From Actinomadura rupiterrae (lineage in GTDB: Bacteria > Actinomycetota > Actinomycetes > Streptosporangiales > Streptosporangiaceae), in NCBI RefSeq assembly GCF_024172125.1, contig NZ_JAMZEA010000003.1, forward strand, positions 682,001 through 746,000: a stretch of 64,000 bases of DNA, written 5' to 3'. Both the position numbers and the translations under genes were made by a program. Every line of letters begins with the position of its first letter. The stretch's first letter is position 1. The notes beneath the pieces are model-generated. The model searched no databases and was not told the DNA's origin. It saw nothing but the letters and a program-made list of their open reading frames with translations. Shown piece after piece: positions 24,979-34,040 of this stretch.

Positions 24979-26742
24979 ATGTCCGACCCGCAACTCGTAC
25001 TCGCTGACAGGGTCCGGGCCGCGCTCGCCGCCGCCTTCGGACCGTCGTTCGCGGACACCGACCCGGTCATCCGGCCGTCGCAGTTCGCCGACCTGCAGGC
25101 CAACGTCGCCATGTCGCTGGTCAAGCCGCTCACCCAGGAGCGAGGCGAGAAGCAGAACCCGCGCGGCATCGCCGAGGAGATCGTGGCGGGGCTGGACGTG
25201 GACGGGCTGGTCTCCAAGGTCGAGATCAGCGGGCCGGGCTTCATCAACCTCACCCTCGCCGACGGCTGGATCGCGGACCAGGCGCAGGCGGCCCTCGGCG
25301 ACGAGCGGCTCGGCGTCCCGCTCGACGAGCACCCGCAGAAGGTGATCGTCGAGTACTCCTCGCCGAACGTGGCGAAGGAGATGCACGTCGGGCACCTGCG
25401 CACCACGATCGTCGGCGACGCCATCGCCCGGATCGCCGAGTTCCTCGGCGAGAACGTCGTCCGGGACAACCACGTCGGCGACTGGGGCACGCCGTTCGGC
25501 ATGCTGATCGAGCAGCTGCTCGACGTCGGCGTCGAGGCGGCCGAGCGGGACGACTCGTCCGTCAGCGACCTCACCGCCTTCTACCAGGCCGCCCGGCGGA
25601 AGTTCGACTCCGACCCGGCGTTCGCCGAGCGGTCCCGGAACCGGGTCGTCCGGCTCCAGGCGGGCGACCCCGAGACCATGCGGCTCTGGCAGGTCCTGGT
25701 GGACGTGTCGAAGCGGTACTTCAACCACGTCTACGCGCGGCTCGGCGTCACCCTCACCGACGACGACATCAAGGGCGAGTCGTTCTACAACGACCTGCTC
25801 GCGCCGACCGCCCAGGAGCTCACCGACAAGGGCATCGCCGAGATCAGCGACGGCGCCCTGGTGGTGTTCCCGCCCGGCTACAAGGGCCGGGAGGGCGACC
25901 CGCTGCCGGTGATCGTCCGCAAGAGCGACGGAGGCTACAACTACTCCACCACCGACCTGGCGACCATTCGGTACCGGTCCGACACCGAGCACGCCGACCG
26001 GGTCATCTACGTCGTCGGCGCGCCGCAGTCCCTGCACTTCCAGATGGCCTTCGCGGTCGCGCGGATGGCCGGCTGGGTCAAGGACGGCATGGTCCTGGAG
26101 CACGCCGAGATCGGCAACGTGCTCGGCACCGATGGCAAGATCCTGCGGACCCGGGCGGGCGGCACGGTCAAGCTCGCCGAGCTGGTGGACGAGGCCGTCG
26201 TCCGGGCCGGCGCCGAGTTCGACAAGCTCAACCACGACGAGTCCTTCGACACCGCCGAACGCGACGCGATCGTCGAGGCCGTCGGCATCGGCGCCGTCAA
26301 GTACGCCGACCTGTCCGTCGCCCGGGACAGCGAGTACGTCTTCGACTTCGACCGGATGATCTCCTTCAAGGGCAACACCGGCCCGTACCTCCAGTACGCG
26401 GTGGTGCGGATCCGGTCGATCTTCCGCAAGGGAGGCACCGCCCCGGAGGACGCGCACGGCCCGATCGTGATCACCGAGCCCGCCGAGCGCGCCCTGGCCC
26501 TGCACCTGCTCGGCTTCGGGGCCGCCGTCCAGAGCGCCTACGACGCGGCCGAGCCGCACCGGCTGGCGACCTACCTGTTCGAGCTCGCCTCGTTCTACAC
26601 GACGTTCTTCGAGAACTGCCCCGTGCTGAAGGCCCCGGACGAGGAGACCAAGCAGTCCCGGCTGGCCCTGTGCGCCCTCACCCTGCGCACCCTGGTCACC
26701 GGCCTGACCCTCCTCGGCGTCCCGACGCCGGAGCGCATGTAG
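24979..26742 (+). CDS. argS: arginyl-tRNA synthetase
   Basis: A 587-residue class I synthetase that charges tRNA-Arg in the cytoplasm. The HIGH-like motif HVGHL is near residue 136 within SPNVAKEMHVGHLRTT, preceded by an N-terminal additional domain and followed by the ArgRS-specific DALR anticodon-binding domain at the C-terminus. A canonical KMSKS is not visible; the region reads GKILRTRAGG, as in many ArgRS. It begins ten bases after ctpE and is followed by a strong terminator. Length and motifs are standard. Confidence 0.95.
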   Translation: MSDPQLVLADRVRAALAAAFGPSFADTDPVIRPSQFADLQANVAMSLVKPLTQERGEKQNPRGIAEEIVAGLDVDGLVSKVEISGPGFINLTLADGWIADQAQAALGDERLGVPLDEHPQKVIVEYSSPNVAKEMHVGHLRTTIVGDAIARIAEFLGENVVRDNHVGDWGTPFGMLIEQLLDVGVEAAERDDSSVSDLTAFYQAARRKFDSDPAFAERSRNRVVRLQAGDPETMRLWQVLVDVSKRYFNHVYARLGVTLTDDDIKGESFYNDLLAPTAQELTDKGIAEISDGALVVFPPGYKGREGDPLPVIVRKSDGGYNYSTTDLATIRYRSDTEHADRVIYVVGAPQSLHFQMAFAVARMAGWVKDGMVLEHAEIGNVLGTDGKILRTRAGGTVKLAELVDEAVVRAGAEFDKLNHDESFDTAERDAIVEAVGIGAVKYADLSVARDSEYVFDFDRMISFKGNTGPYLQYAVVRIRSIFRKGGTAPEDAHGPIVITEPAERALALHLLGFGAAVQSAYDAAEPHRLATYLFELASFYTTFFENCPVLKAPDEETKQSRLALCALTLRTLVTGLTLLGVPTPERM

Positions 26743-26756
26743 CCCCGACCGCACAG

Positions 26757-26786
26757 GAGCCGTCCACCCCACCAGGTGGACGGCTC
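26757..26786. terminator. terminator hairpin after argS
   Basis: GAGCCGTCCACC (26757-26768) pairs perfectly with GGTGGACGGCTC (26775-26786) over a six-base loop, followed by TTCGG. It lies 15 bases after the argS stop and may also serve the convergent SH3b gene. Confidence 0.85.
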
Positions 26787-26835
26787 TTCGGCGTCCGGAC
26801 CCACTCCGCGCGGCTGCGCGCTGGGGCCGACTGGA

Positions 26836-27228
26836 TCAGCAGTGCGGGACGGAGCCGCTGATGATCTTGATGTAGTGGGCGGCGACGTACTCGTGGCGCG
26901 CGCTCGTCAGCCGGTACCAGGTGCGATTGCCGTAGATGCGCTGGCCCGTGACGGAGCATCGGAGCGACACGGACGTGCCGTCCGGCAGCCTCCGGTAGGT
27001 CTGGCTCAGGCGATTGGCCTTGGAACGGACGCGAAGAGGCTGCGGCGAATGAACGCGTCCCTGCGCACCCACAGGCGCCGCCCCGCCCAAACCGGCCTTA
27101 CCGCTCACACCGGTCTGCGTTGACGCGAGGGCGGGCCGCGAGGCGGCCGACGCCTCCGTCCACGTGGCGAGAGGAACGGCCGCGACCAGGGCGGTTCCGG
27201 TGGTCGCGGCTAGCAGCAGGCCCTTCAC
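26836..27228 (-). CDS. small secreted protein with bacterial SH3 domain
   Basis: A 130-residue protein with a signal peptide (MKGLLLAATTGTALVAAVPL, cleavage likely after an Ala near residue 30). The C-terminal 65 residues form an SH3b-like domain: PLRVRSKANRLSQTYRRLPD, then TSVSLRCSVTGQRIYGNRTW, ending VPHC. The two Cys may form a disulfide. GTG 27228 has GAGGG seven bases ahead. Such proteins may bind the cell wall, but the ligand is not known. It is followed by a terminator shared with argS. Confidence 0.78.
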   Translation of the reverse strand: MKGLLLAATTGTALVAAVPLATWTEASAASRPALASTQTGVSGKAGLGGAAPVGAQGRVHSPQPLRVRSKANRLSQTYRRLPDGTSVSLRCSVTGQRIYGNRTWYRLTSARHEYVAAHYIKIISGSVPHC

Positions 27229-27352
27229 GGCGAAGCCCTCTTCCAGTGGCGGGCGGCGCGCCCGTCCGGTGCCGTCCTCATGGTGAATGAGATGACACCA
27301 CGGACGGCTCAGGTTGGCAGCGCCCCGCCCTCCCCCGACCGCATCCGGCCAA

Positions 27353-27419
27353 ACCCCACCGCGCACGCGCGTGGCGCCACACGCGCGGGTCGCAGTGACC
27401 GCGCGTGCGGGTGTGGGGT
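27353..27419. terminator. long hairpin after the DUF2630 gene
   Basis: The left arm 27353-27371 (containing CGCGCACGCGCG) pairs, with small bulges, with the right arm 27400-27419 (CGCGCGTGCGGGTGTGGGGT). It lies just beyond the DUF2630 stop on the minus strand. Confidence 0.55.
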
Positions 27420-27427
27420 GGGGTGGG

Positions 27428-27673
27428 TTACTGGAGGTAGCCCTCTACCTCGCTGGCGGGGCGGGCGGCGGCTTCGTCCGGGTTCTCGCCGGCGTCGCGG
27501 CGGGCCCGGCGCTGCCGGAGCAGGTCCCAGCACTGGTCGAGCTCGATCTCCAGCGCGCGGAGGCGCTGCTGCTCCTCGCCCTGGGACAGCTCGCCCCGCT
27601 GGAGCTTCTCGCGCAGCGCGGCCTCCTCGGCGACGTACTCGTCGATGTGGGAAAGGATCTGCTTGTCGTCCAT
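27428..27673 (-). CDS. DUF2630 family protein
   Basis: An 81-residue cytoplasmic protein. The sequence is all helix-forming and highly charged: MDDKQILSHIDEYVAEEAAL, then RLRALEIELDQCWDLLRQRR and GENPDEAAARPASEVEGYLQ. The whole length matches the DUF2630 family, found widely in actinobacteria, with no known function. The ATG complementary to 27671-27673 is the family start. Confidence 0.85.
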   Translation of the reverse strand: MDDKQILSHIDEYVAEEAALREKLQRGELSQGEEQQRLRALEIELDQCWDLLRQRRARRDAGENPDEAAARPASEVEGYLQ

Positions 27674-27764
27674 GCGTCCTCCGTAGGCTCGTCCGCTCAC
27701 CGGCCGAGCCCCGGCCCGCGCGGACGCGGGACAGGGCTCTGCACGGTCGAGCATTCCACCTCCG

Positions 27765-28922
27765 TCAACCGTTGCCGGACCCCCGGCTCATCCCGGACAG
27801 GACGCCGTTGTTCGACGACGCCGACGAACCGACCGCCGTGGTCTTCGGATCGACCAGGGTGGAGCCGGAGGCGGCGGAGACCGCGCCGTTCGAGGCGGCC
27901 GTGGCCGGTGAGGACACGGTGCTCCGGGACGCCGGGCGGCGGGCGGACGCGCTCTTGGCGGTGCGCGGACGCCTCGTCGCCGACTTGGTCGCCGTCTTGC
28001 GCGCGGTGGTCTTGCGCGCCGTGGTCTTGCGCGGCGACGCCTTCCTCGCGGTGGTGGCCCGCTTGGCCGTCGCCCGCTTGGCGGTCGAGGCCGACGCGGT
28101 CGACTTGGCCCGGCCGGACGCGGCGGTCGCCTTCTTGGCGGTGGACGCCTTGCGCGCGGTCGTCTTCTTGGCGGTCGACTTGCGGGCGGTGGCGGCCTTC
28201 TTGGTGGTCGACTTCCTGGCCGTCGACTTCCTGGCCGTCGCCGCCTTGCGGGTCGTCGACTTCTTCGCCGTGGACTTGCGCGCGGTCGCCTTCTTGGCGG
28301 CGGCCTTGCGCGTGCCCCCGGCGGTCGACCTGGTGCTGCCGACGGCCTTGGCGGCGACGTTCATCGCCTTCGCGGCGTCGGACATCGCCTTGGTCGCCGT
28401 GGTCATCGCCTTGGTCATGGCAGTCATGGCCCTGACCGAGGCGTTCGCCTTGGTCGCCACGGACTTCATCTTGGTCGCGGCGGACTTCGCCTGCGTCGCG
28501 GCGGTCGTCACCTTCTTGGCGGCGGCCGCCGTGCTGCGGGACGGGGCGGCCGCGGCGGTACGGCGGGTCGCCGTGGTCCGCTTGGCCGCCGTCGACGACG
28601 CCCGCTTGGCCGTCGCCTTCCGCGCTGTGGACTTCTTGGCTGCGGTCTTCCGCGTCGCGGTCGCGCGGCGCGTGCCGGTCGCCTTCTTGGCGGCCGTGCC
28701 ACGCGTCGCGGTCGCCCGCTTTGCGGTGGTCGCCCGGCCGGCGCTCTTGCGCGCCGGTCCGGTGCGTGCCGTGACCGTGGACCTGGACGCCGTCGACTTG
28801 GCGGCGGCGCTGGTCCGCTTAGGCGTCCGCTTGGCGGTCGCCGTGGCCTTCCTTGCAGTGCTTCTCGCGCGCCCGGCCGTACCTCGGCTCGAAGTCGTAC
28901 GCGATGCGGTCCTGGTAGGCAC
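27765..28922 (-). CDS. histone H1-like lysine/alanine-rich DNA-binding protein
   Basis: A 385-residue protein made almost only of Ala, Thr, Lys, Arg and Ser. Units of the type ARKSTAKKSTTRK and KRATATRGTAAKKA run through both halves, around a Met/Ala-rich centre (VRAMTAMTKAMTTATKAM). This is the composition of the eukaryotic histone H1 tail and of the HupB tail in actinobacteria, but there is no HU domain. It probably coats or bridges chromosomal DNA. The start is GTG 28922 after a GGGGGTAG stretch. The last 60 residues are less basic and Ser/Gly-rich. Strand choice rests on the basic composition; the opposite frame gives a hydrophobic artefact. Confidence 0.78.
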   Translation of the reverse strand: MPTRTASRTTSSRGTAGRARSTARKATATAKRTPKRTSAAAKSTASRSTVTARTGPARKSAGRATTAKRATATRGTAAKKATGTRRATATRKTAAKKSTARKATAKRASSTAAKRTTATRRTAAAAPSRSTAAAAKKVTTAATQAKSAATKMKSVATKANASVRAMTAMTKAMTTATKAMSDAAKAMNVAAKAVGSTRSTAGGTRKAAAKKATARKSTAKKSTTRKAATARKSTARKSTTKKAATARKSTAKKTTARKASTAKKATAASGRAKSTASASTAKRATAKRATTARKASPRKTTARKTTARKTATKSATRRPRTAKSASARRPASRSTVSSPATAASNGAVSAASGSTLVDPKTTAVGSSASSNNGVLSGMSRGSGNG

Positions 28923-29008
28923 CTGATCTACCCCCCGTGCATGATCAGCTACGGAGAGATCTATTCCACACTTCGCGACGATCTACACACTCGGGCGCGC
29001 GAGGGGCA

Positions 29009-29866
29009 CTACACACCCACGGGATGCCAGACCGTCTTGGTCTCCAGGAACGCGGTCATCCGGTCGATTCCGGGCTCGTCCGACCAGTCGCTCAAGCCCG
29101 GACGCAGCACGCGTTTGAGGTTGTCGGCGGCGGCCTTCTCCAGGTCCGCGACAGCGTCCGCGGACACGCCCGCGAGATCGATCGCGTTCACGTCCATGTG
29201 CGACGCGAGCCACGGCGCGAGTTCGGCGCGCCGTCCCGTCAGCAGGTTCACCACGCCGCCCGGCAGGTCGGACGTCGCGAGCACCTCGGCGAGCGTGATC
29301 GCGGCCAGCGGCGCCGGCTCGGACGCCACGACGACCGCCGTGTTGCCCGTGACGATCGCGGGCGCCACCACCGAGACCAGGCCGAGCAGCGGCCCGTCCG
29401 GCGCGACGATCCCGACGACACCGGTCGGCTCCGGCGTGGACAGGTTGAAGAACGGCCCCGCCACCGGGTTCCCGTTGCCGACGACCGCGCCGACCTTGTC
29501 CGCCCAGCCCGCGTACCAGACCCAGCGGTCGATCGCCGCGTCCACCTCAGCGGACGCCGCGGTCTTGGCGGCCCCCGCGGCGCGCAGCTCCTCCACGAAC
29601 TGGGCGCGCCGCCCCTCCAGCATCTCCGCCACCCGGTAGAGGATCTGGCCGCGGTTGTACGGCGTGCGGGACGACCATCCCCCGAAGGCCTTCCGCGCCG
29701 CCACGACCGCGTCCCGCACGTCCTTGCGGGACGCCTGCGACGCATTGGCGAGGAACCGCCCCTTGGCGTCGTTCACCACGTACGACCGTCCGGACTCCGA
29801 CCGGGGAAACCCACCCCCGATGAACAACTTGTAAGTCTTACGAACACTCAACCGCTCAGTGCTCAT
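29009..29866 (-). CDS. half-length aldehyde dehydrogenase family protein
   Basis: A 285-residue protein similar to the N-terminal, NAD-binding half of aldehyde dehydrogenases (RKAFGGWSSRTPYNRGQILY, then PTGVVGIVAPDGPLLGLVSV). It ends before the part that normally carries the catalytic cysteine, and the usual glutamate motif ELGGK is also absent. It is therefore unlikely to be an enzyme alone. It follows the full-length dehydrogenase in the deoC operon. Short partners of this kind are known beside full ALDHs in actinobacteria; a structural or regulatory subunit is my inference. Confidence 0.78.
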   Translation of the reverse strand: MSTERLSVRKTYKLFIGGGFPRSESGRSYVVNDAKGRFLANASQASRKDVRDAVVAARKAFGGWSSRTPYNRGQILYRVAEMLEGRRAQFVEELRAAGAAKTAASAEVDAAIDRWVWYAGWADKVGAVVGNGNPVAGPFFNLSTPEPTGVVGIVAPDGPLLGLVSVVAPAIVTGNTAVVVASEPAPLAAITLAEVLATSDLPGGVVNLLTGRRAELAPWLASHMDVNAIDLAGVSADAVADLEKAAADNLKRVLRPGLSDWSDEPGIDRMTAFLETKTVWHPVGV

Positions 29867-29962
29867 TGGCTCGCCTCCGCTCGCCGCTTCGCGGCCATGA
29901 AACCGCGACGTCTTCCCTCGTCACTCGTCCCTCGCTCCTCAGTCCAGACGCCGCGCGGCCGC

Positions 29963-31393
29963 TCAGACATTGAGATACGCCGACAGGCCGTGGCGGCCGC
30001 CTTCGCGGCCGTGGCCGGATTCCTTGTAGCCGCCGAAGGGGGACGCCGGGTCGAACTTGTTGAAGGTGTTGGCCCAGACGACGCCGGCGCGGAGCTTCTC
30101 GGCCGCCCAGAGGATGCGGGAGCCCTTCTCGGTCCAGACCCCGGCGGACAGGCCGTACGGGGTGTTGTTGGCCTTCTCGATCGCCTCGTCGGGGGTGCGG
30201 AAGGTCAGCACGGACAGGACGGGGCCGAAGATCTCCTCGCGCGCGATGCGGTGCGACTGCGCGACACCGGTGAACAGCGTCGGCGCGAACCAGAAGCCGC
30301 GCTGCGGCAGGTCGCAGGGCGGGGACCAGCGCTCGGCGCCCTCGCTCTCGCCGCTGTCGGCCAGATCGCGGATCTTCGCCAGCTGCTCGGCGCTGTTGAT
30401 CGCGCCGACGTCGGTGTTCTTGTCCAGCGGGTCGCCGACGCGGAGCGTGCCCATGCGGGTCTTCAGGCGGTCGAGCAGCTCGTCCGCGACCGACTCCTGG
30501 ACGAGCAGCCGCGACCCGGCGCAGCACACGTGCCCCTGGTTGAAGAAGATCGCGTTGACGATCCCCTCGACGGCCTGGTCGAGCGGCGCGTCGTCGAAGA
30601 CGATGTTCGCCGCCTTGCCGCCCAGCTCCAGCGTCAGCTTCTTGGAGGTGCCCGCGACGGTGCGGGCGATCTGCTTGCCGACCTCGGTGGAGCCGGTGAA
30701 AGCGACCTTGTCGATGCCGTCGTGCCCGACCAGCATCCGGCCGGTCTCGCCCGCGCCGGTGATGATGTTGACCACGCCGTCCGGAAGCTCCGCCTGCTGG
30801 CAGATCTCCGCGAACAGCAGCGCGGTCAGCGGCGTCGTCTCGGCGGGCTTCAGGACGACCGTGTTGCCCGTCGCGAGCGCCGGCGCGATCTTCCACGCCA
30901 GCATCAGCAGCGGGAAGTTCCACGGGATGACCTGGCCCGCGACGCCCAGCGGCCTCGGGTCGGCGCCGAAGCCCGCGTGGCCGAGCTTGTCGGCCCAGCC
31001 CGCGTAGTAGAAGAAGTGCGCGGCGACCAGCGGGACGTCCACGTCCCGCGACTCGCGGATCGGCTTGCCGTTGTCGATCGACTCCAGGACGGCCAGCTCC
31101 CGCGACCGCTCCTGGATGATCCGCGCGATCCGGTACAGGTACTTGGCCCGCTCGCGGCCCGGCATCGGGCCCCAGACCTTCTCGTAGGCGCGCCGCGCGG
31201 CGGCCACGGCCCGGTCGACGTCCGCCGCGTCCGCGCAGGCGATCTCGGCGAGCGGCTCCTCGGACGAGGGGTCCAGCGTCTTGAACGGCTCGCCGTGGCC
31301 CTCGGTGAACGCGCCGTCCACGAACAGCCCGTAGGAGGGCCGGATGTCCACCACGCTCCGCGACTCGGGAGCCGGTGCGTACTCGAAGTCCAT
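29963..31393 (-). CDS. aldehyde dehydrogenase
   Basis: A 476-residue NAD(P)-dependent aldehyde dehydrogenase. The catalytic glutamate is near 256 (TLELGGKAAN) and the catalytic cysteine is Cys290 in QGHVCCAGSR; the NAD-binding stretch VIPWNFPLLMLAWKIAPALA and the C-terminal FGGYKESGHGREGG are intact. The ATG complementary to 31391-31393 starts five bases after deoC. Deoxyribose-phosphate aldolase makes acetaldehyde, so oxidation to acetate is the obvious role. It is transcribed with deoC upstream and the half-length ALDH downstream. Confidence 0.9.
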   Translation of the reverse strand: MDFEYAPAPESRSVVDIRPSYGLFVDGAFTEGHGEPFKTLDPSSEEPLAEIACADAADVDRAVAAARRAYEKVWGPMPGRERAKYLYRIARIIQERSRELAVLESIDNGKPIRESRDVDVPLVAAHFFYYAGWADKLGHAGFGADPRPLGVAGQVIPWNFPLLMLAWKIAPALATGNTVVLKPAETTPLTALLFAEICQQAELPDGVVNIITGAGETGRMLVGHDGIDKVAFTGSTEVGKQIARTVAGTSKKLTLELGGKAANIVFDDAPLDQAVEGIVNAIFFNQGHVCCAGSRLLVQESVADELLDRLKTRMGTLRVGDPLDKNTDVGAINSAEQLAKIRDLADSGESEGAERWSPPCDLPQRGFWFAPTLFTGVAQSHRIAREEIFGPVLSVLTFRTPDEAIEKANNTPYGLSAGVWTEKGSRILWAAEKLRAGVVWANTFNKFDPASPFGGYKESGHGREGGRHGLSAYLNV

Positions 31394-31398
31394 CGTCC

Positions 31399-32313
31399 TC
31401 AGTCCAGGGTGAAGTGGTCGGGACCGGAGTAGACTCCGGTGGCGAGCTTGCGGCGCTGCATCAGCAGGTCGTTCAGCAGGCTGGACGCGCCGATCCGGAA
31501 CAGGTCCGGGGTCAGCCAGTCCGGCCCGGCGACCTCGTTCACCATCACCAGGTACTTGATCGCGTCCTTGGTCGTGCGGATGCCGCCCGCGGGCTTCACC
31601 CCGACGGTGCGCCCGGTCGCGTCCCGGAAGTCCCGCACCGCCTCCAGCATGATCATCGTGACCGGCGGCGTCGCGGCCGGGGAGATCTTGCCGGTGGAGG
31701 TCTTGATGAAGTCGGCCCCGGCCCGCATCGCCAGCCAGGACGCGCGCCGCACGTTGTCGTAGGTGCGCAGCTCGCCGGTCTCCAGGATGACCTTCAGGTG
31801 CGCGTCCCCGCAGGCCCGCTTGGTCTCGACGATCTCCTCGTGCACCTTGAGGTAGTCGCCGGCCAGGAACGCGCCCCGGTCGATCACCATGTCGATCTCG
31901 GCCGCCCCGGCCGCGACCGCGGCCCGCGTGTCGGCCAGCTTGGCCTCCAGCGGCGCGCGCCCGGCCGGGAACGCCGTCGCCACCGAGGCGACGCCGATCC
32001 CGGACCCGCGCAGCGCGTCCACCGCGACCCCGACCAGGTCCGAGTACACGCACACGGCCCCGACCTTCGGCGCGTCCGGCTGCGCGGGGTCCGGCCGGAC
32101 GGCCTTGGCGCACAGCGCCCGGACCTTCCCGGCCGTGTCCGCGCCCTCCAGGGTGGTCAGGTCCAGCATGGAGATCGCCAGATCGATCGCCCGCGCCTTG
32201 GCCGTCGTCTTGATCGACCGCGTCCCGAGGCGCGCGGCCCGCTCGTCCGCCCCGACCTGGTCGACGCCGGGCAGTCCGTGCAGGAACCCGCGCAGCTCGG
32301 CCCCGGTGGGCAT
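31399..32313 (-). CDS. deoC: deoxyribose-phosphate aldolase
   Basis: A 304-residue class I aldolase cleaving 2-deoxyribose 5-phosphate into glyceraldehyde 3-phosphate and acetaldehyde during deoxynucleoside breakdown. The Schiff-base lysine lies in DFIKTSTGKISP, and the second active-site lysine in VGVKPAGGIRT. The N-terminus is about 40 residues longer than compact DeoC. The start is uncertain: ATG at 32313 has GGAG only three bases ahead, and GTG at 32328 is also in frame. It is the first gene of a three-gene minus-strand operon with two ALDH-family genes. Confidence 0.92.
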   Translation of the reverse strand: MPTGAELRGFLHGLPGVDQVGADERAARLGTRSIKTTAKARAIDLAISMLDLTTLEGADTAGKVRALCAKAVRPDPAQPDAPKVGAVCVYSDLVGVAVDALRGSGIGVASVATAFPAGRAPLEAKLADTRAAVAAGAAEIDMVIDRGAFLAGDYLKVHEEIVETKRACGDAHLKVILETGELRTYDNVRRASWLAMRAGADFIKTSTGKISPAATPPVTMIMLEAVRDFRDATGRTVGVKPAGGIRTTKDAIKYLVMVNEVAGPDWLTPDLFRIGASSLLNDLLMQRRKLATGVYSGPDHFTLD

Positions 32314-32376
32314 AGTCTCCGTTGACACCACCCCAGGATCACGCACGGAGCGCGGTGGCACAAACCGGGCTCGCGA

Positions 32377-33474
32377 TCACTTCCCCAGCGGAGTCGTCGT
32401 CCACTTGCGCTGGTCAGCCCCCAGGTAGGTGATCCGCCCGAGCAGGCCCTGCGCCCCGCCGGACGCCTTCAGGGCCTGGTAGGCCCGGCCTTCGAGGTCG
32501 ATCTGCACCTCCATGCCGTGCCAGCCGAACACCATCAGCATCTCCCCCCGGTCGGCGCCCGTCGCGGGATCACGTACCACCCGGTACGTGGCCGGGCTCC
32601 CTCCGATCGTGATGTTCTGGATGGACGGTTTGACCTGACCGTCCTTTTCGACCTGCTGCGGCAGCTGGAAGCCCCTCGCCATCGGCGTCAGGCTCACCGA
32701 GAGGCCATCGCGATCGGCGGCCCCGCGTTCCGGGGCGAGATCGATATCCGTATCCCCGTTCCCGGCCACCCAGGCCCGCGCGACGCGCATCCCGGACGGG
32801 ACGCCGCCGATCCGCACCGGGAAGGCCGCGGCCTCGCTCGAACCGAACCGGACGGCTTCGGCGATCCGCCGCACGTTCGCCTCCGTCGCGACGTCCCTGT
32901 CCACGATCATCAGCTCGGCCCAGCGCTGGTCGGCGTACTGCCAGCGGAACTCGGCGGGCACCTGGTCCGAGCCGTCCGCGCCCGGCTTGATGATCCAGGA
33001 CGCCGGACGGCCGTGGACGGGCGCCGCCGGCGTCCTGTGTCCGGGCCGGCCGCCGGGCAGGCGCGGGACCTCGGGCTCCGCGCCCCGGGCCAGCTGCAGG
33101 GTGATCCCACCGGCCTTCTGCCCGGGCCGCCCCGCGCTGACCGAGTAATCCCCGTCGCCCTGGACGATCCGGATGTTCGTGTAGCCCTCCGGGACCCAGC
33201 CGAAGACCGCCTGCTTGATCAGGACCGTCCCGTACCCGGCCGGAGCCGGCTGGAGGGCCGGCGCCCGTCCGCTGTGGCCGTCCTTGTCCGGGACGGCCAG
33301 AGCGACGCCTCCCGCTGCTGCGACCGCGAGGGCCGTGCCGCCGGCGGCCAGGGCGCGGCGGCGGCGCCTGATCCGCCGTCCTCGCCGGACCGCCGCGCTC
33401 GGGCTCACCCCGGGCGCGCCCGCTGGACGCGGCGTGGCGGCGATCTGCTCCAGGTCGTCCTTGAGTGCGTTCAA
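32377..33474 (-). CDS. membrane-anchored partner of a SigE-family sigma factor
   Basis: A 365-residue protein. A 50-residue basic cytoplasmic head (SPSAAVRRGRRIRRRRRALA) leads into one hydrophobic segment (AAGGTALAVAAAGGVALAV) and a large extracytoplasmic domain with no recognised family. The only sensible start is TTG 33474, whose last two bases form part of the upstream stop (TTGA), so translation is probably coupled to the sigma gene. The arrangement suggests an anti-sigma factor, but no zinc-binding anti-sigma domain is visible in the short cytoplasmic part. Confidence 0.68.
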   Translation of the reverse strand: MNALKDDLEQIAATPRPAGAPGVSPSAAVRRGRRIRRRRRALAAGGTALAVAAAGGVALAVPDKDGHSGRAPALQPAPAGYGTVLIKQAVFGWVPEGYTNIRIVQGDGDYSVSAGRPGQKAGGITLQLARGAEPEVPRLPGGRPGHRTPAAPVHGRPASWIIKPGADGSDQVPAEFRWQYADQRWAELMIVDRDVATEANVRRIAEAVRFGSSEAAAFPVRIGGVPSGMRVARAWVAGNGDTDIDLAPERGAADRDGLSVSLTPMARGFQLPQQVEKDGQVKPSIQNITIGGSPATYRVVRDPATGADRGEMLMVFGWHGMEVQIDLEGRAYQALKASGGAQGLLGRITYLGADQRKWTTTPLGK

Positions 33475-33953
33475 CTGCGCGTCTCCTCCAGAGATCGGCG
33501 CAGGGCCGCCAGCCCGCGCGCCGTGTGGCTCTTGACCGTCCCGCTCGTGCATCCGAGGACCTCGGCCGTCTGGTCGACCGACAGGTCGCAGTAGAACCGC
33601 AGCACGACGACCGCCCGCTGCCGCGCGGGCAGCGACCGCAGCGCCTCCCGCAGGTCGAGCGCGGCGTCCGGGTCGTCCGGCCGGGTAGTCGTGTCCGGGA
33701 CGTCCTCGACCGTCCGGACCCGCCGCCACCACGCGCCGCGCTGCTCCGCCAGGTACACGCGGACCAGGACGGTCCGGGCGTACCCGTCGAGATTGTCGCT
33801 GGCCTCCGCCCGCCGCCAGTTCAGGTACAGCCGGGTGACCGCCGTCTGCACCAGGTCGTCGGCGCGATGCCAGTCCTGGCACAGCAGGTACGCGACCCGC
33901 TGGAGCCACGCCGACCGCGCGGTCACGTACGCGGCGAACTCGTCATCGGCCAT
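33471..33953 (-). CDS. SigE family RNA polymerase sigma factor (ECF type)
   Basis: A 160-residue sigma-70 family protein with region 2 (VAYLLCQDWHRADDLVQTAV, then LYLNWRRAEASDNLDGYART) and region 4 (LRSLPARQRAVVVLRFYCDL, then QTAEVLGCTSGTVKSHTARG). This is the short SigE-type ECF family of actinobacteria. The ATG complementary to 33951-33953 follows a GGGCGGGC stretch. The next gene overlaps it by four bases and encodes its membrane partner, so it probably responds to a cell-surface signal. Confidence 0.88.
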   Translation of the reverse strand: MADDEFAAYVTARSAWLQRVAYLLCQDWHRADDLVQTAVTRLYLNWRRAEASDNLDGYARTVLVRVYLAEQRGAWWRRVRTVEDVPDTTTRPDDPDAALDLREALRSLPARQRAVVVLRFYCDLSVDQTAEVLGCTSGTVKSHTARGLAALRRSLEETRS

Positions 33954-34040
33954 GTGCCCGCCCAAGCCTCGAATGCCTCACGCTCCCTTGATGCGCCCGG
34001 CCGTCCCGCAGGTTGTCATCACCTGCGAGGCTTGTGCGAT

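Noticed and set aside
22570..26772. A 1400-codon open frame on the minus strand
   Set aside because: It runs antisense to ctpE and argS, whose motifs are unmistakable. High GC content removes stop codons from the antisense frame. Its composition (Arg, Asp, Gly, Val, Leu) is that of a shadow frame.
27280..28926. A long hydrophobic, Ala/Val/Asp-rich frame on the plus strand
   Set aside because: It is the antisense of the Lys/Ala-rich histone-like protein; the repeated triplets make both strands open. The basic reading matches known H1-like composition.
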